Source: Dehalococcoidia bacterium
GTDB taxonomy: Bacteria > Chloroflexota > Dehalococcoidia > GIF9 > AB-539-J10
Assembly (NCBI GenBank): GCA_030621105.1
Contig: JAUXIH010000061.1
Coordinates: forward strand, 1 to 6,619
Direction of reading: 5' to 3'
Length of the DNA stretch: 6,619 bases
Shown here: positions 1 to 5,879 of the stretch, one piece after another
Numbering within the stretch: position 1 is the stretch's first letter
How the letters are laid out: every line of letters begins with the position of its first letter
Position numbers and translations under genes: made by a program
The notes under the pieces: generated by a model
Seen by the model: only the letters and a program-made list of their open reading frames with translations
Told to the model about the DNA's origin: nothing
Databases searched by the model: none

Positions 1-2
1 GC

Positions 3-260
3 TGGAGAAAAACAAAGAGGTTTTTAATTCTACTGGGAGCTTCAGTGATTGGATTCTTTGTCTTTGTTTTTCTCCACAATGCCTTCTATGCCCTGACTAT
101 GCTTACCAGCCACATTGCCGCATTAAGCCGTTTGATGGAAGTCTTTCATGTAACATCCTTCGTTATCGCTGTTTTCCTGTGTCCAGGCACCTTTTTGGTG
201 GGGGCTGTAGGCAGCATAGTCTGCGCCATTATGGGACGGAGGAAACAGGCAATCGGATAA
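3..260 (+). CDS. C-terminal part of a small membrane protein (5' end outside window)
   Basis: The frame is open from the first bases of the window to a TAA at 258-260, so 85 residues of a longer protein are visible. A GTG at 45 could be read as a start, but it sits inside a membrane segment and the frame runs on upstream, so I read this as a truncated gene. Two hydrophobic stretches are visible. One follows a basic RKTKR patch (about visible residues 8-26) and one lies near the end (about 53-78). A basic GRRKQ tail after the second favours a cytoplasmic C-terminus. No catalytic motif is visible. I associate this kind of short two-helix protein with uncharacterised Chloroflexota membrane proteins, but that is memory, not a search result. 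It converges on the gene at 318-1391, leaving 57 bases between the stops and no convincing terminator. Confidence 0.7.
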   Translation, partial: WRKTKRFLILLGASVIGFFVFVFLHNAFYALTMLTSHIAALSRLMEVFHVTSFVIAVFLCPGTFLVGAVGSIVCAIMGRRKQAIG

Positions 261-317
261 GTCCAGCTTGTGTTCTTAACATTCTGGCTGTTTGTTACTC
301 GAAGTTTGTAGTTTTGT

Positions 318-1391
318 TCAAGAACGCAGGTGTCTTTTAGAAAAACCAATAATTGCGTTGTCTATCACCTTCGTTGAACTACTGTGAAAACCATGTCCGA
401 TGTAAGGAGCGAGATCATCCTTTACTCTTTGTGCAATAGACACCATTCTAGGGAAAATTTCATAGAAGGCTTTTTCCTCTCTGTTTTGTATCTGATAATT
501 GAAAAACCTGGCTGTATGTTGCCTGTCTATTGGAGGTACTAATTCTGGTAGCAGATGATGGAGGATTTTACTATTAGCTACAAGCTTTGATTCGGTTGCA
601 CTGCCCCTCAGCTCAGTAATAAGTGCCCACAACTTGTCAGCTACACTTGTAGTACCTTGTGGCAAAGCGTATGTTTGTTCATTTTTAAGCTCATCAATTG
701 CTGGAGCACGATCAGCAATGCTAACGGCGAAAGATTTAAAGTCAACCATCTTGGCTCCGCTCCTACCCATACGATGCATGCCCCAAGCAGCTAGCGTGGC
801 GTATAGATACTCAAGGAAACGGTGATCTTTGGCAGCAATAAGAGGTCGTTGCAGTTCTCCAAGCCGTTCTATTGTTTTTAAATGGAAGTAAACACTGGGC
901 CCTGTGTAAGGTTGTGCCATATCAAACTCATGTATGTAGAAGCTAAAGTCGCTACACAACTGGTTTATTCGTCTGTCTACCCCTTCTATGTTCGCTCGAG
1001 CCATCTTTAGCCCAACCAGCCCATTTTTTTGTTGCCTATCTGTCATATACCGAATAACTATAGATCTTCCATCCTTATAAGTCATGCAGAAACCTTCCTC
1101 AACCAAAAGTGGAATAACATAGCTCAGGTGTTGCGGGGATTTCTTGTGCTGGTAGAGTAGCATATGGCCTAGCGAGTTAGGGGCTGGATTGTCTCGACAC
1201 GCTCCCATAAGGATTTCACCAGCTCCCTTGATCTTGTTCTTGATAATCTTTATTTCTTCTGAGGAGATATAGATATTGACGCTCATATTTGCATTGCCGT
1301 TATGATCAGAGGTACGGACTACCAATCCGTGAGCTAGATCTCCCTCATAGTAGAATGGCTTTCTCCGATCTATTGTCTGAGATTTTCTCAT
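318..1391 (-). CDS. Uncharacterised 357-residue protein with possible winged-helix N-terminal part
   Basis: I do not recognise the family. The ATG at 1391 is chosen because AAGGGAG lies a few bases upstream. The frame stays open to 1511, but that extension overlaps the preceding gene and has no ribosome site. Residues 44-116 (helix, a SPQHLSYVIPLLVEEGF segment, then a strand pair ending RSIVIRYM) could form a winged helix. That is an inference. The C-terminal half carries the conserved-looking blocks LEYLYATLAAWGMHRMG (193-209), SKILHHLLPELVPPIDR (274-290) and KVIDNAIIGF (341-350). Their Pro, His and Asp spacing is typical of a folded enzymatic or nucleic-acid-binding domain, but I see no named active site. 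The protein lacks a signal peptide and membrane helices, so it is probably cytoplasmic. It follows the zinc-module gene by 82 bases on the same strand and is probably co-transcribed with it. Confidence 0.85.
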   Translation of the reverse strand: MRKSQTIDRRKPFYYEGDLAHGLVVRTSDHNGNANMSVNIYISSEEIKIIKNKIKGAGEILMGACRDNPAPNSLGHMLLYQHKKSPQHLSYVIPLLVEEGFCMTYKDGRSIVIRYMTDRQQKNGLVGLKMARANIEGVDRRINQLCSDFSFYIHEFDMAQPYTGPSVYFHLKTIERLGELQRPLIAAKDHRFLEYLYATLAAWGMHRMGRSGAKMVDFKSFAVSIADRAPAIDELKNEQTYALPQGTTSVADKLWALITELRGSATESKLVANSKILHHLLPELVPPIDRQHTARFFNYQIQNREEKAFYEIFPRMVSIAQRVKDDLAPYIGHGFHSSSTKVIDNAIIGFSKRHLRS

Positions 1392-1436
1392 AATCTTACT
1401 CCCTTCACTTAAACCTATTGGCCAATTGAGTTTAGG

Positions 1437-1486
1437 ACAGCCATACCTTCTTAACAACGTTCTTATGGATATCTTACAGCCATACC
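1437..1486. repeat. 11-bp direct repeat across the stop codon and gap of the two-gene unit
   Basis: ACAGCCATACC occurs at 1437-1447 and again, identically, at 1476-1486. On the coding (minus) strand this reads GGTATGGCTGT. The upstream copy encodes the last residues (MVWL) and runs into the stop of the 158-residue protein. The second lies 39 bases further on, a pitch divisible by three. In the same frame it would encode KVWLS before another stop. It could be a small duplication of the gene's 3' end or a protein-binding pair. Nothing in the sequence decides between these. Confidence 0.6.
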
Positions 1487-1950
1487 ATATATCTCTCGGC
1501 ACAACTGTCACATGTTGTGGCTAGGCTAAACAGGGATTCGGATATTACTTCAACATGTCCGCTTTCGTCCATGGTTTCCTCACCTATCTCAACTTGCGTG
1601 TAATGATCGCCAATTCTAATTGGTGAGCTGCACAGCGAGCAATTATCCTTCCCTCTGCTCAATGCCCAAGGTTCAGTACTGCCGGCAAGGTGTTTTACAA
1701 ACCAGTGAAATCCAGCCTCTTCAAGCTCTAGTAGTGGTACCTCTTTGTAGAATATTAAATTATCGAACTGGGACCTAGCAGCGCAGTAAATACAGACCTG
1801 CAGGGAAGCCATGGCCTCTACAATCTTATCTTCCCCATCTTCGCTTCTAAGCCTCTGTAGTCTAGAAATGCAAATGTAGTGCTCTCCCCAATCCACTGCT
1901 CTGGCGCACGAGAAGCAGCCTATCTTCCATTTTACTTCTTCATCTTCCAT
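1474..1950 (-). CDS. 158-residue protein with two tandem Cys4 zinc-binding modules
   Basis: The protein contains the same module twice. Module 1 has CFSC (C12, C15), then W-G-E-H-Y at 21-25 and a closing CIYC (C53, C56). Module 2 has CSLC (C104, C107), then I-G-D-H-Y at 113-117 and a closing CDSC (C147, C150). Both show C-x2-C, x6, G-[ED]-H-Y, a long insert and a second C-x2-C, as expected for a structural zinc site of treble-clef or zinc-ribbon type. Residues 60-100 link the modules, with an amphipathic segment (LLELEEAGFHWFVKHL). No catalytic residues are obvious, so a role in nucleic-acid or protein binding is the natural guess. The ATG at 1950 has only a weak upstream ribosome site. It is first in a likely two-gene unit with the 357-residue gene and divergent from the membrane protein at 2117. 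I do not know a named family for it. Confidence 0.85.
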   Translation of the reverse strand: MEDEEVKWKIGCFSCARAVDWGEHYICISRLQRLRSEDGEDKIVEAMASLQVCIYCAARSQFDNLIFYKEVPLLELEEAGFHWFVKHLAGSTEPWALSRGKDNCSLCSSPIRIGDHYTQVEIGEETMDESGHVEVISESLFSLATTCDSCAERYMVWL

Positions 1951-1981
1951 TCTTTGGGTGCCTTATTGCTACTGGTTACTC

Positions 1982-1987
1982 ATTATA
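1982..1987 (-). promoter_or_regulatory. Likely -10 box for the zinc-module gene
   Basis: On the minus strand this reads TATAAT, a perfect -10 match, about 32 bases before the ATG at 1950. No good -35 box lies at 16-18 bases (the best candidate is TTCTGT near 2004-2009), so it would be a weak or activator-dependent promoter. It lies back to back with the promoter at 2028-2056. Confidence 0.4.
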
Positions 1988-2027
1988 TGGCTTTTTAGGA
2001 AAAACAGAAGCCTTTAGGGATAACGTT

Positions 2028-2056
2028 TTGATGTTTTGTTACTTGAGTAATACAAA
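2028..2056 (+). promoter_or_regulatory. Likely promoter of the small membrane protein gene
   Basis: TTGATG (2028-2033) and TACAAA (2051-2056) are each four of six matches to the standard boxes, separated by exactly 17 bases. Transcription would begin near 2063. That leaves an untranslated leader of about 54 bases before the ATG at 2117 and argues against the upstream in-frame ATG at 2066. Confidence 0.4.
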
Positions 2057-2116
2057 GGTTCAGTTATGTTTTCCACTCTCCTATGTGTTACAATTTTCCC
2101 AGGAAGGTGGTTCATT

Positions 2117-2443
2117 ATGAATGACTTTCAAAAAGGCTTTTGTGAAGTCGCGACAGGTATCATTGCTAGTATCATTATTAGCGCTGTACTCAGTGGGTTT
2201 GCTGAAGATGGTCTAATACCATCCAACATGGTCTTTCTGTTTACATTTGGTGGTTTCTTGGGCGCGATTGCATTACTGTTTTCATTCGCGACTTCAGGAG
2301 TCATCTTCACAATCGGCTGGATAGTTGGAGCATTCCTACTGAAAGACATGCTCACTACCTTTAATTTTGTCGTATATCTAGTGGCTCCCATTGTAGCCTT
2401 AGTTATAAGAGGAGTTTTATTCTTTAAGAATTCGAACAATTAA
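2117..2443 (+). CDS. Small integral membrane protein, 108 residues, function unknown
   Basis: The ATG at 2117 is preceded by a strong ribosome site, AGGAAGGTGG, at 2101-2110. The frame is also open from an ATG at 2066, but that start has no ribosome site and sits at the predicted transcription start. The protein is nearly all hydrophobic, with three or four membrane segments: about residues 9-27, 37-55, 58-74 and 82-102. Between the first two is a short acidic loop (AEDG). The tail, FFKNSNN, is polar. No motif identifies a transporter, holin or immunity function. The gene stands alone between two divergent or convergent minus-strand genes. Confidence 0.75.
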   Translation: MNDFQKGFCEVATGIIASIIISAVLSGFAEDGLIPSNMVFLFTFGGFLGAIALLFSFATSGVIFTIGWIVGAFLLKDMLTTFNFVVYLVAPIVALVIRGVLFFKNSNN

Positions 2444-2465
2444 AAAGTGTTCCCTTTTCACTTTT
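2443..2465 (+). terminator. Weak hairpin at the end of the membrane protein gene
   Basis: AAAAGTG (2443-2449) pairs with CACTTTT (2459-2465) around a nine-base loop, starting in the stop codon. The stem is AT-rich and has no clean T-run after it. A-rich on one side and T-rich on the other, it could act weakly in both directions between the converging genes. Confidence is low. Confidence 0.3.
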
Positions 2466-2504
2466 AAGTTCCAGCTTTGATGATTTAGCCTTGGGAATTG
2501 GCGG

Positions 2505-2630
2505 ACCTTTTTAAAGGTATGTTGCCTACTACAGTAGGAACTATCCTTGTCTCACGGACCAGTCTCATTGACCACCCTGGCTGATTGTGTAGTTGAGAAG
2601 ACTAACTGCTTCGAACGTATCGCTTAAGCG
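2505..2630. other. Non-coding spacer with short inverted repeats
   Basis: The spacer between the converging genes (2444-2683) has no supported reading frame. It contains ACCTTT/AAAGGT at 2505-2518, CCTAC/GTAGG at 2525-2538 and the ten-base palindrome CGCTTAAGCG at 2621-2630. Any could be part of termination for the minus-strand gene that stops at 2684, but none has a T-run in that direction. Repeats of this size are near the number expected by chance. Confidence 0.3.
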
Positions 2631-2683
2631 GTGTAGTAAATATATGGAGCGCCTTTAAAATTGCTTCGATCGGCCTGCTAAGC

Positions 2684-4183
2684 TTATTGGACTCCCAATA
2701 GACGCCTAGCCTCGGTAAGATTACCCTGCTTACACATTCCCCAGAGTCGTCCCAAATCCCTTGCGGCTAGTTCCAGCAATTCCGTACCCGAGGGTGACAC
2801 GCTTGGTTTTCCGGTGACAAGAATTGCTCTAATCTTCTCTATAGGCATGCCGGTCCGATTAGCAATTGCTGTTTGAGCTGAAACCAGCATGTTCCGCTTT
2901 CTTGCATCAGGCATAGCCATCGTACAACTTACCAATATTGGCTCCCCGCCTTGGGCTGACGCGACAATGTCGGCGCTGCCAGCCTCCAAGCCCCCCTCTA
3001 TTACATCATGCTGCAGGTTCGAAAGCAGGATCGGGTTTAGCTGGCAGAGACCAAGCAGGTAGGTCACAACATATTCAAATAGTTCATCTATTCTCCTCGA
3101 AGTGAACCTGCGGAATAGGCGACAATTCTTAATATCCGTGCCCGATGTCAAACACCCAAGATATTCTGTGATGTCATCCTCGGGAACAAAAGAGGTGAAC
3201 ACTCTAAAAGCCAAGACACCGCTTCCTAATGGTGATCGTTCCTCGTGAAGGTCTATGCGCGTTGCGTTTTGTTTGAATAAAGAAGCCTTTACATCACCAG
3301 CTTCTGGAGTCTTCCCTAGTTGGAATACTTCTGAAAACTGTGCCAATTCTTGACCAACAGATTGTGGACTTATCCGAACCCTCTCCAGCAAGCGATCCCC
3401 AGCATGCTTCGACCAGCCACGCTCGTATACAGAACATTCTAGCATCAACTCTCCAAGGGCTGGATGGAAACGACCAATGACCTTAACTGTGTTGCTTGAA
3501 GAGGTAACAGACGTGATGCGCGCATACAGTGGGGCAAGAATTTGAAATGAGTGTCCAGATGATTGATCAAAAGACTCCCCTGTGACGCATTCAACTAGCT
3601 GCTGAAAGTCGGCAAAGCCGAAGTTCCGCGATTGCTTGTCGAGATCATGGCTGTCCAGTCGAGGTCTGTTATCCTTTCCACCCGGAAATCCTTGGAAGTT
3701 CCTTCGCTTTTGGCCACACCCCCAATAGTATACAGGCCAGCGGTTACCAATGTCTTCATAGTCCCCGTTCTGAAGATACATTTCTTCCTGCATTAAGTCG
3801 ATCTTAAGAATGTCGTCGTCAGCAATGTGGAAGGCCCTGTTGCTGCTGACCGCTATTATGCCCTCAGGCATTCGCCTCACAAGTTGTTCAAATTGCCCGA
3901 TCGGATATGCTGACAACACAATATTTATGCCCTTATACGGTTCAATATTATGTTCCTCCCCCAAGTGCTTGTTGAGAACTTGTGTCCGAAGTTCATACTG
4001 CTTCTTCAGCTCCTCATGTTCTGCAGATATCTCTTGAGGGGTTCTGGCCGAAAACCGGATGACCGTGAAGGCATTGCGCCACCCCGATCGATCGCCGAGA
4101 GCTACAACAACTGCTCGAAGGTCAACCCCATTAAAAGTTTTGCGAAGAACTTCTAAAACCTCCTGAACTGTGGGATTTGCCAT
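2684..4183 (-). CDS. Uncharacterised 499-residue protein with possible degenerate nuclease-like C-terminal domain
   Basis: The ATG at 4183 follows AAGGAG at 4190-4195 with ideal spacing. A longer frame from a TTG at 4231 would begin inside the promoter and is rejected. Residues 48-79 form a charged helix, possibly a short coiled coil. Residues 85-170 contain strands (GINIVLSAY, EGIIAVSS) and an aromatic, Gly-rich PVYYWGCG...FQGFPGG patch. A middle part (about 215-330) looks mainly beta. At 370-460 a helix, then GSADIVAS (D405), then ILVSCT (419-421), a basic helix and a strand IRAILVTG resemble the order of a PD-(D/E)XK endonuclease core. The usual E-x-K position reads S-C-T here, so catalysis is doubtful. 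This fold reading is an inference. There are no membrane segments. The gene is a single transcription unit with its own promoter, which suits a lone effector or defence gene but does not show it. Confidence 0.85.
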   Translation of the reverse strand: MANPTVQEVLEVLRKTFNGVDLRAVVVALGDRSGWRNAFTVIRFSARTPQEISAEHEELKKQYELRTQVLNKHLGEEHNIEPYKGINIVLSAYPIGQFEQLVRRMPEGIIAVSSNRAFHIADDDILKIDLMQEEMYLQNGDYEDIGNRWPVYYWGCGQKRRNFQGFPGGKDNRPRLDSHDLDKQSRNFGFADFQQLVECVTGESFDQSSGHSFQILAPLYARITSVTSSSNTVKVIGRFHPALGELMLECSVYERGWSKHAGDRLLERVRISPQSVGQELAQFSEVFQLGKTPEAGDVKASLFKQNATRIDLHEERSPLGSGVLAFRVFTSFVPEDDITEYLGCLTSGTDIKNCRLFRRFTSRRIDELFEYVVTYLLGLCQLNPILLSNLQHDVIEGGLEAGSADIVASAQGGEPILVSCTMAMPDARKRNMLVSAQTAIANRTGMPIEKIRAILVTGKPSVSPSGTELLELAARDLGRLWGMCKQGNLTEARRLLGVQ

Positions 4184-4222
4184 CTTTCTCTCCTTGATAT
4201 TACCGCTTACCCGCTTTTGACC

Positions 4223-4251
4223 ATTATACAATGAGTGACGTCATCAGTTAC
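4223..4251 (-). promoter_or_regulatory. Promoter with palindrome for the 499-residue gene
   Basis: On the minus strand 4228-4223 reads TATAAT, a perfect -10 box 39 bases before the ATG. The -35 position (4251-4246, GTAACT) is poor. The spacer contains the perfect eight-base palindrome TGACGTCA (4236-4243), flanked by TGA/TCA repeats. That placement would let a bound regulator block or activate the promoter. The regulator is unknown. Confidence 0.45.
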
Positions 4252-4392
4252 ATGGGATGACTCACAAAAAGTCCAATGAAGATCCTTAGGCTGCTACGGC
4301 ACCTATTAGCCAAATCTAGGTGTAGGGATTCTCCTCTGCTTATGTCACAATCTGACAGTTTGTTCAGTGGAATGGGAACAAGAGTACGTGCT

Positions 4393-4644
4393 TTATTGTT
4401 CTTCCAAAGCTATTTGCTCAGATGGAGTAGTCGCATTACTCCGCGGTGTCTCTGGTGCTCTCCGTTGCCCCTCTGCTGGCCCCGGTAATTCTTCTACCGT
4501 CTTTAAGGTGGAATAATCACTTACTAAATTGACTTTGCACGAGCCGTACGATTATCGGAACCAAGGAACTATTATTTGTTCGTCTAGCCTAACGTTACGG
4601 ATTGGGAACACACGCCAAGGCCTAATAGCGAATCGAATCCGCAT
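4393..4644 (-). pseudogene. Probable decayed reading frame with one internal stop
   Basis: An ATG at 4644 opens a frame of 30 residues (starting MRIRFAIRPW, ending IIVPWFR) that stops at a TAA at 4554-4552. The same frame then continues 52 residues to a TAA at 4395-4393. The second part is protein-like: a SDYSTLKTVEELPGP stretch, then a polar, Pro-rich tail ending ALEEQ. A single change of TAA to CAA would join them into one 82-to-83-residue protein. Without the internal stop the frame would be intact, so I read this as a recently broken gene. One internal stop in 84 codons is not rare by chance, and no strong ribosome site precedes the ATG, so an accidental frame remains possible. The other frames in 4232-4731 give nothing I would support. 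Confidence 0.3.
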
Positions 4645-4664
4645 GAACGGGCTTAAATCTCTTA

Positions 4665-4694
4665 TTGACAATCTGTGATACCGATTGGTATACT
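4665..4694 (+). promoter_or_regulatory. Promoter and putative operator of the toxin-antitoxin operon
   Basis: TTGACA (4665-4670, perfect) and TATACT (4689-4694, five of six) are 18 bases apart. An inverted repeat ATACC-GATT-GGTAT (4678-4691) fills the spacer and enters the -10 box. That is where an autorepressing antitoxin with a ribbon-helix-helix fold would bind. Operator function is inferred from position and from how this family is regulated. Confidence 0.7.
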
Positions 4695-4731
4695 CATTTG
4701 GTAAGAATATATTATCGTATAAGGGGGCAAT

Positions 4732-4974
4732 ATGGGAAGAACAGCCAAACTAACCGTTAGTTTACCACGAGAGCTAATCTCACTTACAGACCAAGTAGCC
4801 AGAGAGAAGAAGATAAGCCGGAGCAAAGTTGTTTCCTCATGTTTGCAGGAATTGGCGGAAAGATACAGAGTAAAGGAAATGGCAGAAGGGTATAAGGCTA
4901 TGGCTAAAGAGCAAAAGCAGTTCACGGCTGTGGCTTCTGAGATTGCGCATGAAGTTCTGCCGGAATGGAAATAG
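4732..4974 (+). CDS. mazE: MazE-type ribbon-helix-helix antitoxin
   Basis: This 80-residue protein is the first gene of a toxin-antitoxin pair. It should bind and neutralise the MazF-like ribonuclease encoded next and repress the shared promoter. The N-terminus has the ribbon-helix-helix pattern: a strand AKLTVSLP (5-12), helix A from about 13 to 26, the turn KISRSK (27-32) and helix B from about 32 to 45. The rest is a charged helical tail ending LPEW (76-79), the part expected to lie across the toxin. The ATG at 4732 follows AAGGGGGC with good spacing. Three bases separate its stop from the toxin start, typical of coupled translation. The symbol is by family resemblance. CopG-like or PemI-like names would fit equally well. 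Confidence 0.88.
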   Translation: MGRTAKLTVSLPRELISLTDQVAREKKISRSKVVSSCLQELAERYRVKEMAEGYKAMAKEQKQFTAVASEIAHEVLPEWK

Positions 4975-4977
4975 ATT

Positions 4978-5343
4978 ATGCCTAAAGAGATAAAGCGCGG
5001 TGAGATTTATTGGGTTGACTGGTATCCTGAAAGAGGAAGTGAGCAGAGCGGGCTAAGGCCCGCTCTTGTTATTCAGAACGATATTGGCAATAAATTCAGC
5101 CCCACAACGATTGTGGCAGCGCTAACTACTGCCATTGAGAAGCCGTATCCCTTTCTGGTTAGGGTTACAGCCAAAGAAACTGGTCTGCCGAAAGACAGCA
5201 CAGTTAATTTAGCGGTGATAATGACGATTGATAAGACTCGCCTCACCGATAAATGCGGTGAATTAGGTGAAGGGAAGATGGCTGAAGTAGATGAGTCCAT
5301 TAAGGCGAGTCTTGGGCTTGGAAAGACCATAAGGGGTGAATAG
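4978..5343 (+). CDS. mazF: MazF/PemK-type mRNA interferase toxin
   Basis: The 121-residue product matches the MazF/PemK endoribonuclease family along its length. Recognisable blocks are KRGEIYWVDW (6-15), GSEQSGLRPALVIQND (20-35), GNKFSPTTIVAALT (37-50) and VIMTIDKTRL (80-89). By comparison with Bacillus subtilis MazF (EndoA), whose key residues are R25 and T48, the equivalents here are R27 and T50, both present, so the toxin looks intact and active. Such toxins cut mRNA at short specific sequences and halt growth when the labile antitoxin is lost. The cleavage site cannot be read from the sequence. It sits three bases after the antitoxin gene with only a weak ribosome site of its own, as expected if its translation depends on the upstream gene. 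Confidence 0.95.
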   Translation: MPKEIKRGEIYWVDWYPERGSEQSGLRPALVIQNDIGNKFSPTTIVAALTTAIEKPYPFLVRVTAKETGLPKDSTVNLAVIMTIDKTRLTDKCGELGEGKMAEVDESIKASLGLGKTIRGE

Positions 5344-5757
5344 TGACAATCCTAATATGCGTTCACGTTAGTTCCACATAACGAAATAGTGTGTCTCTCA
5401 CAAGGTCGACGTAAGCAAACGAGTGGCTCGAAAGACATATGCCTGGAGTGGTCGCCTCTCGAGACTGGCCCAGTCGCCGCCAGGGCGCATAGCAAGGCCC
5501 AAAATCGACAAGTGAACCCTCGGTTGAAGTTAACCCAATTTCAGAATCGTACAGCCGAGTAACGCGCCGCAAACCGGCTGCAAGCGCAATCCCTGGTTAG
5601 CCTTGGTTGGCTATCAAAGCCAAAACTGAATCAAGCTCTTGTGAGCTTATGCATAGCTGCCAGCCGTGCTTGGATGCGCCAGGTAACAATCCTCGGTTTT
5701 GAGCAATGGCAGACTCTGTATTCACCTTACCAAAAGCAGTGGGATATAATAGGAGTA
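5344..5757. other. Gene-poor stretch rich in inverted repeats
   Basis: No intact gene is supported here. Several perfect or nested stems occur in sequence: TGTG/CACA (5390-5402), GTCGA/TCGAC (5405-5409 with 5505-5509), CGAG/CTCG (5420-5430), TATG+CCTGG with CCAGG+CATA (5438-5446 with 5480-5491) enclosing GACTG/CAGTC (5463-5475), CTCGG/CCGAG (5519-5523 with 5555-5559) enclosing TGAA/TTCA, GCCG/CGGC (5566-5578), TAGCC/GGCTA (5598-5613) and AAGCTC/GAGCTT (5633-5648). The nested pairs would suit a folded RNA on the plus strand. Short stems of this size also arise by chance, so this is a candidate only. A 69-codon minus-strand frame (5572-5363) and a plus-strand frame with a single stop also cross the stretch. 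Neither encodes anything I recognise. Confidence 0.3.
5721..5750 (+). promoter_or_regulatory. Promoter-like sequence before the zinc-knuckle fragment
   Basis: TTCACC (5721-5726, four of six) and a perfect TATAAT (5745-5750) are 18 bases apart. Transcription would start at about 5757-5758, that is, at the ATG at 5758, giving a leaderless message. AGGAG at 5751-5755 is too close to that ATG for a standard ribosome site. Confidence 0.35.
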
Positions 5758-5838
5758 ATGCAGAAGATAACTTGGAAGTGCCTGTGCTCTATCTGCCAGC
5801 ACCCTATACAACGAGGTAAGCCAACCATGTGCATATAG
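5758..5838 (+). pseudogene. Truncated copy of a zinc-binding module
   Basis: The frame encodes 26 residues and stops at TAG 5836-5838. Its W-K-x2-C-x2-C-x6-G-x4-C-I pattern matches residues 8-28 of the 158-residue protein (W8, K9, C12, C15, G22, C27, I28) with no gaps: seven identities in 21 positions, plus a hydrophobic match at V19. The second half of the module is missing. After the stop the same frame runs on for nine codons (ETLHAISKR), comparable to SRLQRLRSE in the intact gene, so the stop may be a point change in a longer relative. It could equally be a chance frame. Confidence 0.35.
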
Positions 5839-5842
5839 GAGA

Positions 5843-5870
5843 CATTACACGCGATCTCTAAGAGGTAATG
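5843..5870. other. Inverted repeat downstream of the zinc fragment
   Basis: CATTAC (5843-5848) pairs with GTAATG (5865-5870). CTC/GAG (5856-5864) stacks directly inside the second arm, leaving a seven-base bulge on one side. No T-run follows, so it is not a standard terminator. Confidence 0.35.
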
Positions 5871-5879
5871 ACAGGAACT

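Noticed and set aside
1392..1511. N-terminal extension of the 357-residue protein to 1511
   Set aside because: It overlaps the upstream gene, has no ribosome site, and an ATG with AAGGGAG exists at 1391.
4184..4231. Longer start (TTG at 4231) for the 499-residue protein
   Set aside because: It lies at the -10 box; the ATG at 4183 has an AAGGAG site.
4276..4488. 70-residue plus-strand frame
   Set aside because: No ribosome site, odd composition (Arg, Leu, Ser, Cys and Trp rich), and it overlaps the more protein-like minus-strand frame.
5389..5393. GTGTG as a group II intron 5' end
   Set aside because: No reverse transcriptase gene and no domain V-like hairpin were found in the following sequence, so the five-base match is too little to call an intron.
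5363..5572. 69-residue minus-strand frame after the toxin gene
   Set aside because: Begins at TTG without a ribosome site, matches nothing I recognise, and lies in a GC-rich part where stops are scarce.
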